A stretch of DNA of 64,000 nt from Scylla paramamosain (Eukaryota; Arthropoda; Malacostraca; Decapoda; Portunidae), in the NCBI RefSeq assembly GCF_035594125.1, contig NC_087185.1, positions 12,041,664 to 12,105,663 on the forward strand, read 5' to 3'. Positions within the stretch are counted from its first letter, which is position 1, and the number at the start of each line of letters is the position of its first letter. Positions 1 through 14,794 of this stretch are shown one piece after another. A program made the translations under genes and the position numbers. The notes under the pieces were generated by a model, which was given only the letters and a program-made list of their open reading frames with translations, made no database searches and was not told the origin of the DNA.

Positions 1-1440
1 ACGGTTCTGCCGTAAAAACAAAGGCAACACCGTGGAGGCTACCGCCTCGGTATAATGAAGGAAAAATAACACCTAAGCCGACTCCATCTTCGGATTTTCA
101 CATACAGGGATGGAGTCGGAATGTGTGGAATAGTGTTCCAAAAAATAATGCACGGCACTCAAAATCTGGTAATAAGTTTTTTTTTATTTATTTTTTTTTA
201 TTAGGGATAGCAGGGCCACACACACAAATATCTGGGAATTACCAATAAATAACACTAGGATATCTACAATGACTTACAGAAACGGAGGGTACATTTAATG
301 CCACCATAGCAGATGCAACCCTAACACCAAAAAGGTTCAGGCAAACTCAGGTAAGACATATATAAGCGGAAACTTGTATCACGGGAGACGGCCACACAAG
401 AAACAGGCTTAGGACGACGTTGAACACGATACCAGCACCTTAGTAAAATACGCTGATGACGCAAGTTCAGCAGAAGGGCTCCAACATCCACCAGTAAGCT
501 AGGGATAGGGGATGAGCGAAACGCACAAGTTGCCAGGCGAACAAAGGCATGGTGCAACGCGTGCAACACACGAGGCCGAGCCTCAGCAGAAGAAAAGAAT
601 AAATTCTTTAGAAAAGAATAAATTCGGTGCAAGAGGAGGAGGTTCTGTGTGTTGGCATCCCAAGAAGTATAAGCCAAAATTTTAAGGAGTGATAGCGCCT
701 TCATACATGTTGCCTTAATATAACGAAGGTGGGCTACGCATGTCAAATGATTGTCAAATATAAGCTCCAGGAAACAAGTTCCCTCTACACAAGAGATTCT
801 TCTATCACATAGATACAAGTCTGGGTCAGTGGGAACACCACGGAGGCGGCAAAAAAGCATGGTCAGAGGCCTCAAAGCCGAGAAACGAAATCTCTGAATT
901 ACGGCCCACTGAAAAATCCTATTGATTGCCACTTGCAACTTCCTCTAAATCAGTGGCATCCGTGCCGCAGAAAAGGAGATAGACAAGTCATTGATATATA
1001 AGCTACCACGAACTCCTTCCGGAAATACACTAATGATACTGTTTATAGCTACAGCGAAAAGTGTGACACTAAATCTACTTCCTTGCGGCACGCCATCTTC
1101 AAGTAGGCGAACTTCTGACAGATCGCCACCAACACGTACCTGTAAGAAACGACGAAATAAAAAAAAAAACTTGTATAAAAATAGGGAGTCGGCCACGGAA
1201 ACCAAACTCGGACAGACTAAGTAAAATCACGTGACGCTAGGCTGTCGTAAGCTTTCTCTGAATAAAAAAAAAAAAAAATGACATTGCGATGCTTATTAGA
1301 AAATGCCTCCCAAATGGGAGATTACAGAGACAATAAAGCATCAGTCGTAGATCGCATTTCCCGGAAACCATAATGAACAAGAGACAGTTAATTGCCCCTC
1401 TCCAAGTATCACATAAGCCTGACATTTATCATCTTTTCCA
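1..1440 (-). mobile_element. Family C LINE remnant (I-like, RT to RNase H), runs off left edge
   Basis: On the minus strand this reads as the palm-to-C-terminal part of a non-LTR retrotransposon polyprotein, broken by frameshifts. RT motif A is recognisable (SEKAYD near 1265), followed by a GVPQGS-type motif and a catalytic box reading YIND near 980, where the family form, seen in the copy at 11885-13825, is YVDD. The first catalytic Asp is therefore lost. Further on come the conserved stretches LAT-AFRSSPIPSLLVDVG and, at the window edge, VFTAE of an RNase H domain. LINEs with RNase H belong to the I/Nimb/R1/LOA group; the exact clade is not determined. The copy is dead and continues beyond position 1. 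Confidence 0.8.
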
Positions 1441-1639
1441 GCAATTTACAGTTGCATGAAGTTAAAGGAATGGGTCGATGATTCACTATGCAACACGATT
1501 TTTTGTCTTTGACAAGCAAGTGTTATTTTCCAACTCTTCACTGGAAAATAATAGGAAATGTGCATTATTCCTGTCAAACTTTACTTTTGTGGGTTTTAGA
1601 AAGATCGTTTTACCCCAAAATAGCTAAATTTTACCATTT

Positions 1640-2775
<1,136 letters not shown>

Positions 2776-2854
2776 TGTGTCTTCTCAGGCAGCCAAAGCA
2801 GAACTAAGTGGTGGTCTGGAAGCCCCTACTTTTACATTGTCAAGCATTACTCTA

Positions 2855-3137
2855 GAATATTCTTAGTCTTTATAGAATGTGTGCCAGAATGTTCTCAGTC
2901 ATTTTAGAATATTCATGAACCTACTTTAAAATACTGAGAATCATTCTAGAAAGTTCTTGATACTTCTACATATTTCTACTGTAATCTAGAAAGTTCTAAA
3001 ATATTCTGGAAATATTTATATTGGGTAGAATGTTCTAAAATGTTCTAGAAACTTATAAAAGTGTCTGATAGAACATTCTGGAAGATTTCAGAATATCTCT
3101 GAAATATAAGCAAATTCTTTTAAATATGAGAAATTTC
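2855..3137. promoter_or_regulatory. Cluster of heat-shock-element-like GAA/TTC repeats
   Basis: The consensus heat-shock element is alternating nGAAn and nTTCn units. Three perfect three-unit arrays are visible: GAAtaTTCatGAA at 2907-2919, TTCtaGAAagTTC at 2944-2956, and GAAcaTTCtgGAA at 3071-3083. Two-unit sites lie at 2855-2862, 2887-2894, 2995-3000, 3027-3034, near 3042-3050 and 3130-3137. The cluster sits immediately upstream of the K pseudogene (minus) and about 150 bp upstream of LINE A1 (plus). It may be a promoter relic or a decayed tandem repeat of a TTCTAGAA-like unit. Function is inferred only. Confidence 0.45.
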
Positions 3138-3262
3138 TTGCTAGACCTAGGCAGTTAAAGAATGATGCTTATTAAAAAAAAAATCTTTAGAACACTTAAT
3201 ATTTTTTTCATTGTTTTAACTTATTTGCAACACTTCAAATGTAATTAGATAAGCAACTGTAT

Positions 3263-3371
3263 GGAGGAGGCAGTAGACACCTGCCGAAACGATAATTACT
3301 CCCAGTGAGGTCTAAAGCACTGTTCAGGGGGTGCTGTGAACTTATCATTAAACCCAGCTGTGACCTCACTG
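3263..3371 (+). other. Structured 5' leader of family A
   Basis: The leader contains nested inverted repeats: GGCAG (3269-3273) with CTGCC (3281-3285); CAGTGAGGTC (3303-3312) with GACCTCACTG (3362-3371); and inside the latter GTTCA (3322-3326) with TGAAC (3337-3341), or alternatively AGCAC (3316-3320) with GTGCT (3331-3335). The 10-bp outer stem is identical in the copies at 7878 and 59981. In the copy at 19781 two substitutions in one arm still allow G-U pairs. A role in RNA processing, translation or packaging is inferred. Confidence 0.5.
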
Positions 3372-3503
3372 AACGTTTCCCTTTGTGTCTCACAACACAA
3401 GGGGGTAGTCACAGCCTGCCCTCTAAAGACAACTCTCTTCCTCCACACAAAACTACAAGCACCTAATAACACACACACCCTTCACTCAAAAAATTTTAAA
3501 ATC

Positions 3504-6465
3504 ATGGCGACTCCTACACCAGCCTCGGAGTCCCCATCTGGGGAGGGGACCATAAATGTCCCCAGGTCGGACTGCCTTTCCGTCGACGACCCTAAGTGTC
3601 TTGACACCCCCCTCAACTTTTTCTTCATTAACTTCTGCAACATTCGCGGTCTAAGATCTAATTTTCAATCTGTAGAACACCACCTCTCCTCTTCTAAACC
3701 TCATCTTCTTTTCCTCACTGAAACTCAGGTGTCTGAGGCAACTGACAGTAGCCCCTTTTCTGTTCCCTCCTACTTTCTCTATCCTCATTTTCGATCCAAA
3801 GCTGGATGCTGCGTTTATGTGCGCAATGACTTAACCTGCTCTCGTGCCCACGCTCTTGAATCTTCCGAGTTTTCCACCATCTGGCTACGACTACAGAGTC
3901 ATTCTCATACTAAATTTATCTGTGCTGTATACCTCTCTCCTAACTCCTCTGACTATAAGAAATTCTTTGACTACTTAACTTCCAAAGTGGAGCACATTCT
4001 GACCCTCTTCCCTTTTGCAGAGATCTCCATTCTTGGAGACTTCAATGTTCACCACCAGCTTTGGCTTTCCTCTCCCTTCACTGACCATCCTGGTGAACTA
4101 GCCTACAACTTTGCTATCCTCCATGACCTAGAGCAATTGGTGCAACACCCTACTCGTATTCCTGACCGTCTTGGAGATACGCCCAACATTCTTGACCTTT
4201 TCCTGACCTCTAATCCTTCTGCTTATGCTGTCACCCTTTCTTCTCCGTTGGGCTCCTCCGATCACAATCTCATATCTTTATCTTGTCCTATCACTCCAAT
4301 CCCTCCTCAGGATCCCCCTAAGCGAAGGTGCCTCTGGCGTTTTGCCTCTGCTAGTTGGGGGGACCTGAGGAGGTATTTTGCTGATTTTCCTTGGAATGAC
4401 TACTGCTTCCGTGTCAGAGACCCGTCTTTGTGTGCTGAGCGCATAATAGAGGTGATAGTGTCTGGCATGGAGGCGTACATTCCTCACTCTTTTTCTCGTC
4501 CTAAACCTTCTAAACCTTGGTTTAACACAGCTTGTTCTCGTGCTATACATGATAGAGAGGTGGCCCACAAAAGGTACTTAAGCCTTCCTTCACCAGAATC
4601 TCATGCACTTTATATTTCTGCCCGGAATCATGCCAAGTCTGTTCTCCAACTAGCCAAAAACTCCTTCATTAACAGAAAATGTCAAAACCTTTCAAGATCT
4701 AACTCCCCTCGTGATTTCTGGCATCTAGCCAAAAATATCTCCAATAACTTTGCTTCTTCTTCTTTCCCTCCTCTACTTCAACCAGATGGCACCACTGCTA
4801 TCACATCTATTTCTAAAGCTGAACTCTTTGCTCAAACCTTTGCTAAAAACTCTACCTTGGATGATTCTGGGCTTGTTCCTCCCTCTCCTCCACCCTCTGA
4901 CTACTTCATGCCTCGTATTAAAATTCTTCGTAATGATGTTTTCCATGCCCTCGCTGGCCTAAACCCTCAGAAGGCTTATGGACCTGATGGGGTCCCTCCT
5001 ATTGTTCTCCGAAACTGTGCCTCCGTGCTTGCACCTTGCCTAGTCAAACTCTTTCAGCTCTGTCTGTCAACATCTACCTTTCCTTCTTGCTGGAAGTTTG
5101 CCTACATTCAACCTGTTCCTAAAAAGGGTGACCGTTCTAATCCCTCAAACTACCGTCCTATTGCTTTAATTTCCTGCTTATCTAAAGTTTTTGAATCTAT
5201 CCTCAACAGGAAGATTCTTAAACATCTATCACTTCACAACCTTCTATCTGATCGCCAGTATGGGTTCCGTCAAGGCCGCTCTACTGGTGATCTTCTGGCT
5301 TTCCTTACTGAGTCTTGGTCATCCTCTTTTAGAGACTTTGGTGAAACTTTTGCTGTTGCCTTGGACATATCAAAAGCCTTTGATAGAGTCTGGCACAAAG
5401 CTTTGATTTCCAAACTACCCTCCTACGGTTTCTATCCTTCTCTCTGTAACTTCATCTCAAGTTTCCTTTCTGACCGTTCTATTGCTGCTGTGGTAGACGG
5501 TCACTGTTCTTCTCCTAAATCTATTAACAGTGGTGTTCCTCAGGGTTCTGTCCTGTCACCCACTCTCTTCTTATTATTCATTAATGATCTTCTAAACCAA
5601 ACTTCTTGTCCTATCCACTCCTATGCTGATGATACCACCCTGCACTTTTCCACGTCTTTTCATAGACGTCCAACCCTTCAGGAGGTAAACATATCACGCA
5701 GGGAAGCCACAGAACGCCTGACTTCTGATCTTTCTAAAATTTCTGATTGGGGCAGAGCAAACTTGGTATTGTTCAATGCCTCAAAAACTCAATTCCTCCA
5801 TCTATCAACTCGACACAATCTTCCAGACAACTATCCCCTCTTCTTCAATGACACTCAACTGTCCCCCTCTTCTACACTGAACATCCTCGGTCTGTCCTTT
5901 ACTTATAATCTGAACTGGAAACTTCACATCTCATCTCTAGCTAAAACAGCTTCTATGAAGTTAGGTGTTCTGAGACGTCTCCGCCAGTTTTTCTCACCCC
6001 CCCCAGCTGCTGACTCTGTACAAGGGCCTTATCCGTCCATGTATGGAGTATGCTTCACATGTCTGGGGGGGTTCCACTCATACTGCTGTTCTAGACAGGG
6101 TGGAATCAAAAGCTTTTCGTCTCATCAACTCCTCTCCTCTAACTGACTGTCTTCAGCCTCTCTCTCACCGCCGCAATGTTGCATCTCTAGCTGTCTTCTA
6201 CCGCTATTTTCATGCTAACTGCTCTTCTGATCTTGCTAACTGCATGCCTCCCTTCCTTCCGCGGCCTTGCTGCACAAGACTTTCTTCTTTCTCTCACTCC
6301 TATTCTGTCCACCTCTCTAACGCAAGAGTTAACCAGTATTCTCAATCATTCATCCCTTTCTCTGGTAAACTCTGGAACTCCTTGCCTGCTTCTGTATTTC
6401 CACCTTCCTATGACTTGAATTCCTTCAAGAGGGAGGTTTCAAGACACTTATCCACCAATTTTTGA
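3504..6465 (+). pseudogene. A1 endonuclease/reverse transcriptase, one frameshift
   Basis: This encodes the retrotransposition enzyme: target nicking followed by target-primed reverse transcription. I place the start at the ATG in AAAATCATGGCG (3504), the best initiation context and conserved between copies, although the frame is open from 3336. The APE-type endonuclease covers about residues 40-260, with NIRGLRSNF, a catalytic Glu in LFLTET, GDFNVH (about 179) and GSSDHNLIS (about 250). RT covers about 530-760, with [34 protein letters not shown] and the YADD box at residue 707 (5622). There is no RNase H. The frame is lost at a run of 8 C (5997-6004), where other copies have 7 positions. 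The last 140 codons continue from 6043 in the other frame and end at 6465. It is probably of the Jockey/CR1 group. Confidence 0.9.
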
Positions 6466-6552
6466 CCACTGCTTTGACCCTTTTAGGGACTGGCATTTCA
6501 GTGGGCATTTTTTTTTATTAGATTTTTGTTGCCCTTGGCCAGTGTCCTTCCT

Positions 6553-6583
<31 letters not shown>

Positions 6584-6589
6584 CTGAGA

Positions 6590-6857
6590 TTTTGCAAAGG
6601 TCTTTAATTGACGTGAAAACCAATAGTAACCCATACTATAATGAAATAAGGCATAAATGTAAATTAATTGTTCTAACCACAAAAGCAAAGTTTTAGGATC
6701 CAAATAACTAATTATATTTTGTTTAGATGGAAATAACTGGAAAATTATGGTTTGGGGCCAAGGACAAGATAAAAATAAAATTTTGTTATAGTGTATAATT
6801 GGTAGCCAATTGATGATCTTTCCAGGCTTTGGAATGGGGGATAGTTACAGCAACACC
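6590..6857. other. Unassigned AT-rich stretch
   Basis: This is AT-rich single-copy-looking sequence between the A1 tail and the C fragment. I see no coding or repeat signal. Confidence 0.5.
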
Positions 6858-7580
<723 letters not shown>

Positions 7581-7640
7581 CGTCAGTATGTTGCACAGCT
7601 TTCGAAAAGCATCCAAACAGTGGACGTTCTTACGATTTCG

Positions 7641-10098
<2,458 letters not shown>

Positions 10099-10239
10099 CT
10101 CGAGCCGGGGGCACACTACGTGTGACACCCGTGGACACAGCTTTTTCGAGGTCGCCAGCCTAGGTGCACTAATCTTTACTACCTGGGGATAGTAGTGCTT
10201 CCTTTGCCTCCCCTTAGTAGGAAAAAACAAACTTATACA

Positions 10240-10740
10240 CAAATACAAGTGTATATTGTTATGACCACAAATTCCTGCCTTCTTACAGCTGCCTCAAACT
10301 GGGGTAGCTGCCCCCAAGTCACCAACTATGTGACTTGAGGCAGGGCTTGATATGGGTTATAAGGTCCTCTTTTGACTCTTGCACCCTTTACACAAATGGT
10401 CATATAACACTAGGTTACACGAAAGAATTCGTCAGCCTGTTTCACCTACCCACAGGCAAGGGAATGTTACAATAACAACTGCCAAAACATTTCAACAGCT
10501 GGTAAACAATTTATAGCCACGTGCTAGGGAAGAACAGTTGCAACAAGCAACAAACACAAAAAAGGTTATAACGCTCTACAGAATACCGCCCTTACAAACT
10601 ACAAGACAATATTCATCCACTTCTGTAGAACATTCTCCCTCTACTGTGCAATATAATGTCCAACTTCCCAGAGAACAAACTCTGCCCCCTTTCAGGAACG
10701 ACAGCCCGGCGGAAGAAAGATAATCTACTGCAAAGCAGTA
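10240..10740 (-). repeat. D3: diverged copy of interspersed repeat D
   Basis: Read on the minus strand, several blocks match the D copies at 31275 and 43951. These include a GGTGAAACAGGCTGACGAA-like block, CCTAGTGTTATATGACC, GGGTGCAAGAGTC and an end reading GAGGCAGCTGTAAGAAGG. The order agrees but many substitutions separate them. No coding potential is evident. The stretch 10098-10240 between the TA array and this repeat is unassigned. Confidence 0.45.
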
Positions 10741-10745
10741 AGCAG

Positions 10746-11525
10746 TTCAGGCAGAGAAGCCACAGAATGCCTGATTTCTGATCTCTCGTAGTAGTGTTCA
10801 ATGCCTCAAAAACTCAATTCATCGATCTATCAGTTTCTTCAATCTTCACTTTTTATCAATCTTCTTCATTGATACTCAACTGTTCTCCTCTTCTACACTG
10901 AACATCCTCGGTCTGTCTTTTACTTATAATCTAAACTGGAAACTTCACATCTCATCTTCTATGACGTTAGGCGTTCTGAGTCGTTTCCGACATGGCCTTA
11001 TCCGGCCATGTATGGGAAATACTTCACATGTATGGGGATGGGAGGGGTTCCACTCTTACCGCTCTTTTAGACAGGGTGGAATCAAAAGCTTTTCGTCTTT
11101 TCAACTCCTCTCCTCTAACTGACTGTCTTCAGCTTCTTTCTCATCGACACAATGTTGCATGTTTTGTTATTTTCTACCGCTATTTTCATGGCAGCCGGTC
11201 TTCTGATCTTGCTAACTGTGTGTCTCCCCTCCTCCCGTGGTCTCGCTGTACAAGACTTTCTTCTTTCACTCACCCCTATTCTGTCCATCTCTGTAATGGA
11301 AGAGTTAACCAGTATTCTGAATCGTTCATCGCTTTCTCTGGTAAACTCTAGAACTCCCTGCCTGCTTCTGTATTTCCATCTTCAACTCTTACAAGAGGGC
11401 GGTTTCAAGACAATTATCCTGTAATTTTTTTACTACCGCCTTTGACTCTGTTCGGGGACTGGCACCTTAGTGGCCTTTTTTTTTTATGTTGCCCTTGGCC
11501 GGTACTCCTCCTGCATAAAAAAAAA
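10746..11525 (+). mobile_element. A3: 5'-truncated, decayed family A copy
   Basis: It starts abruptly in the region after the RT palm (GGCAGAGAAGCCACAGAATGCC) and covers the C-terminal coding segment ([20 protein letters not shown] in frame at about 11070-11130) and the 3' signature. It ends in a short A-run (11517-11525). Small deletions and frameshifts are present. 5' truncation is typical of incomplete target-primed reverse transcription. Confidence 0.88.
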
Positions 11526-11587
11526 GATTAAAAAATTTATTAAATAATTTGATTTAATTTAAAGTGAGCAGGTACTGTCCCCCACTG

Positions 11588-11870
11588 ACACAGACCACTA
11601 TGTCTGCGTTGCTTGTTTCGTACTCAAGACACCGACCTCACTCACCCAGATATCTGGCGTTTTTCGTTACACGTCCAAGACACCGACCCCAATGACCCAG
11701 ATATCTGGCGTTGTTCGTTACGTGTCCAAGACACTTACCCGACTGACCCAGATATCTGGCGTTGTTCTTTATGTGCTCAAGACACAGACCCCAATGACCC
11801 ATGCTCTAAGACCCAGCGTTGCTATTTACGTGTCTTCCTCAGTTCCCTCAATGTTCTTGCCAGTGCAAGG
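11588..11870. repeat. 51-bp minisatellite, about five units
   Basis: Successive units begin CAAGACAC at 11625, 11676, 11727 and 11778, so the spacing is exactly 51 bp. The units share ACCCAGATATCTGGCG, which contains the palindrome CCAGATATCTGG. Degenerate units flank both ends. Because 51 is a multiple of three, the plus strand shows a spurious periodic ORF of 17-residue repeats. The array lies at the 3' side of the minus-strand C copy and may be part of its 3' region, but no other C copy here shows that end. Confidence 0.85.
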
Positions 11871-11884
11871 ATAAAGTTCTGTCC

Positions 11885-13825
11885 GATACTACATTACTGA
11901 TAAAATAAATAAAAGGTATTCTATAATTTGTTTAAAAGATCAGCCTTCTCCACAAACATAAGAGCCTCATGTCCCAGGGAGGGAGCACTTTCTCCAAGTA
12001 TCAGCGACTTCTGGAAAGTCCCATCCTCATCGCAATACCAGAATGGGACACTCCACTAGAAAGTATCACACAGTAAGGGGAATTAAGCAGTCATCACAAA
12101 ATGGTTGCATTTCCCGGGATATGAAGTAACCATGAGTCAGATGTGTGTGACCCATCTGAAGACAGGCTAGTGCAGTATCTGAGCGGCGCTCCTGCACATG
12201 GGCGTAAGTCCATGGACGGAAGGTTACAGAAGTTATTTCACCCATCTTAGTGGTGGCAACCAATTCCTCCTATCTGCCCTGCCAACAGGCAAGAACTGCC
12301 ACCCTTATACTTGAGTATAAGTTGTGAAGAGGAATGGGGACGGAATGAGCAACCCGTGTCGCAGTGTTTTCAGCCAACCTATCGACCCTCTCTTTTCCCT
12401 GAACTCCAACAAGTGCAGGGATCCAGCAAAAAACTGACGTGATAGCCTCTACGCTGTAACAGACAGGGGCATTGAGTCAAGAATCGATAAAGCAAGCATC
12501 GGAGAGGTTACCGCTTCGAGAGAATGAAGGAACAATAACACCAAATCCGACTCCTGCTTCGGATTTTGAGCTGCCCGTAAATACAGGGATGGAGTCGGAA
12601 TGTGTGGAACAGTGTTCCAAGAATAATGCGCAAGATTCAAAATGTGGTAAAAATATTCTTATTAGGAATATCAGGGCCACTGACAGAAATGTCTGGGAAT
12701 TGCCAATAATCAACTCTAGGACATCTATAGGGATTTACAGAAACGGAAGCTACATTTAATGCAGATGCAATCCTAACACCAAAAGGTTTAGGCAAACTCG
12801 GGTGAGACACATTTAAACGAGAACGTGAATCATGGGAGACGACCACAAAAGAGACTGATTCGATACCAACATGTCATCAACAAGGACTGGAGACGCAAGT
12901 CTAATGGAAGGACTCCAACATTCATCAGTAAGCTACGAATTCTGGACGAGCGGAACGCAACAATTGCTAAGTTGAACATCGACATGATGTACCGAGTCCA
13001 ACTCACGAAGTTGAGTCTCAGTAACAGATGAATAAATCTCACAACCATACTCCACCTTAGAAAGAATATGAGTTCGGTGCAAGAGGGTCTGTCTGTCAGC
13101 ACTTCAAGAGGTATGAGCCAAGACTAAGGAGTGACAGCGCCTTCATACATGATGCCTCAATATAACAAAGGTGAGGTACCTAACTCAGGCGTCTGTCAAA
13201 TGTAAATCCCAGGAAACGAGTTTCCTCTACACAAGATATTCTCTTATTATATAGATACAAATCTGGATCAGAGTGAACACCAAGAAGGCAATAGTCTTTG
13301 AAGCCGAGAAACGAAATCTCCGAGTTGCAACCCAATAAAAAAAAAATCTTATTAATTGATAACTGCAACTTCCTCTCAATCAAAGGTATCCGCGTAGCAG
13401 AAAAGGATATTAACATGTCATCGACATATAAGTTACCACGAACTCCTTCTGGAAGCATATCGGTGACACTGTTTACAGCCACAGGGAAATGGGTAACACG
13501 GAGTATACTTCCTTGCTGCACACCGTCCTCAAGTGGACGAGTTTCGGAGAGTAGGCCCCAAATCCGTACCCGTAAAAACCGATGTGATAAAAACTGCTGT
13601 ATAAAAATAGGGAGTCGGCCATGGAGACCGAACAGACTGAGTAAAATGCCGTGGCACCAAGTTGTGTCATATGCTTTCTCCAAATAAAAAAAAATATTGT
13701 AACGTGATGCTGTTTCTTAGCGAATGCTTAACATAAAAGATTCTAGACACAAAAGAGCATCAGACGTGGACCTTAATTTCCGAAAACCATATTGAACAGG
13801 CGAGAAGTTATTGCCTCTTTCCATA
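11885..13825 (-). mobile_element. Family C LINE remnant (RT, RNase H, C-terminal Cys/His region)
   Basis: This is the longest C piece, read leftwards. RT motif A is EKAYDTTW (13670). The catalytic box YVDDM is intact (near 13420) and is followed by FSATRIPLIERKLQLSINK. The thumb includes AFRSSRIRSLL. The RNase H starts VFTGSSKSEAGVGFGVI near 12580, where the usual form is FTDGSKS, so the first catalytic Asp has become Gly. The RNase H end (KERVDRLAENTA) is near 12390. The C-terminal region has ALACLQMGHTHLTHGY and FCDDCLIPLTV (12070-12170). Many frameshifts separate these blocks, so it is a pseudogene. I-like elements with RNase H share this layout. Confidence 0.83.
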
Positions 13826-14794
13826 TCCTCTTTCGGGTGGTGTGGTAATGGAGTGTGTGTGGAGGTATCAGTGATGTGGCGGTATAACCTAAATATCCAG
13901 GATCAGGTTGGTGAGTCTTTTGTGGTACCAAGAACTCTTGTCTGCTGAATTTTGCTTGGTGAGTGGTGTTGGTTATGTAACGCTGGGGAGAGATAGCGTT
14001 GGGGTGAGAGGTAGCCCTTTTGTGGTTCGGGGCTGCTGTGATGTTGTGGCGTCCTTGGTGTCTTTAGGGGTGGTGTTGTGGTGTTATTGGTGTCTTTGGG
14101 GATGTTATGGTGTTATAGGTGATCTATGGTGATTGTGGTGATGCCTTGTGAAGTTTGAGGAGGTAAAATACGGGAATTGTCTTTTGGTGACACGGTGACA
14201 GCGTCTAAAGAAATTCCCGCAGCTGGGGAAAATATTTCAGCGGCCTATGAAGGAGTAAAAGGGTTTTAGTGCTTTGTGAAGTGACGGGAATGTCATGCAT
14301 TGATGCGTATAACTTTGAGCAATAAGGGAGGCGATATAAGAGCCTGAGTAAAAGGGGAAATCTATTGTGGTTGAGTGTGGGAATTAGTTTGTGTTGGTCT
14401 AAGGTAGAAATTTGTTCCCTAATTATGTGTACTACCTCAATTTATTTGTGAGTTAACATTATTAATAATATATCTTCTTATTATATGGAATAATTGTGTT
14501 TTCTAACATTGATCTGGTATTATGGTGATTTCTGGCGTGCTGTGCCAAGATAAGGGTTTTGTAAGAGGATTTAAAAGCTGGCGATTTCGGATAGGTCAGG
14601 TAGATACTCGAAGCCTTTAAAAACCCAGACCTTTAAAGCTTTCCGGGATCAGTGTAACGTTCACTTTCTTGGAAAATGTTTATGTATACATCGTATACAT
14701 AAACATTTTTAACAAGCTAAAAGTATTTTTACTGCTAAAAGTTCGTTAGAAGTAATACATAATAACTTTTAAGCCCTAAAAGACTCTTAGAGGC
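13826..14794. other. Unassigned region with GT-rich strand bias and a perfect hairpin
   Basis: From about 13840 to 14150 the plus strand is very rich in G and T and poor in C and A, with repeated TGGTGTT and GGTGTCTTTGGGG-like words. It resembles a decayed minisatellite. No convincing gene is present; the short plus-strand ORF here follows the base bias. Farther right the sequence is AT-rich and carries the hairpin at 14673-14709. Confidence 0.5.
14673..14709. repeat. Perfect inverted repeat, 17-bp arms, 3-base loop
   Basis: AAAATGTTTATGTATAC (14673-14689) is followed after ATC by its exact reverse complement (14693-14709). It may be the end of a small inverted-repeat element: another TTTATGTATACAGG occurs at 17978-17992. 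A mobile origin is not proven. Confidence 0.8.

Larger units (their letters stand above)
3263..6583 (+). mobile_element. A1: near-full-length family A LINE
   Basis: This is the most complete copy of the dominant family. The 5' end (GGAGGAGGCAGTAGACACC) is shared by copies at 7878, 19781, 33976 and 59981, so it is the true element start. A leader of about 240 bp precedes the coding region. The 3' end carries the family signature TTGCCCTTGGCCAGTGTCCTTCC... followed by 27 A (6557-6583). A possible short target duplication AACTG occurs just before the 5' end (3254-3258) and after the poly(A). It is ambiguous because A residues merge with the tail. Confidence 0.93.

Noticed and set aside
4278..4568. 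Minus-strand ORF inside A1 (same at 8966, 50354 and 60970)
   Set aside because: The antisense frame recurs in every A copy because the sense protein is conserved. The sense strand carries the endonuclease-RT motifs.
5997..6004. Programmed frameshift in A1
   Set aside because: Other A copies keep one frame through this site with a seven-base stretch. The extra C is best read as a mutation or sequencing error.
11625..11830. CRISPR-like spaced repeats
   Set aside because: The units are contiguous 51-bp tandem repeats without unique spacers, and the genome is eukaryotic.
11613..11900. Plus-strand protein with 17-residue repeats
   Set aside because: The period is that of a 51-bp minisatellite. 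There is no recognisable domain, and the start and stop are incidental.
13908..14132. 74-codon Val/Gly-rich ORF
   Set aside because: Follows the GT-rich base bias; no family or splice context.
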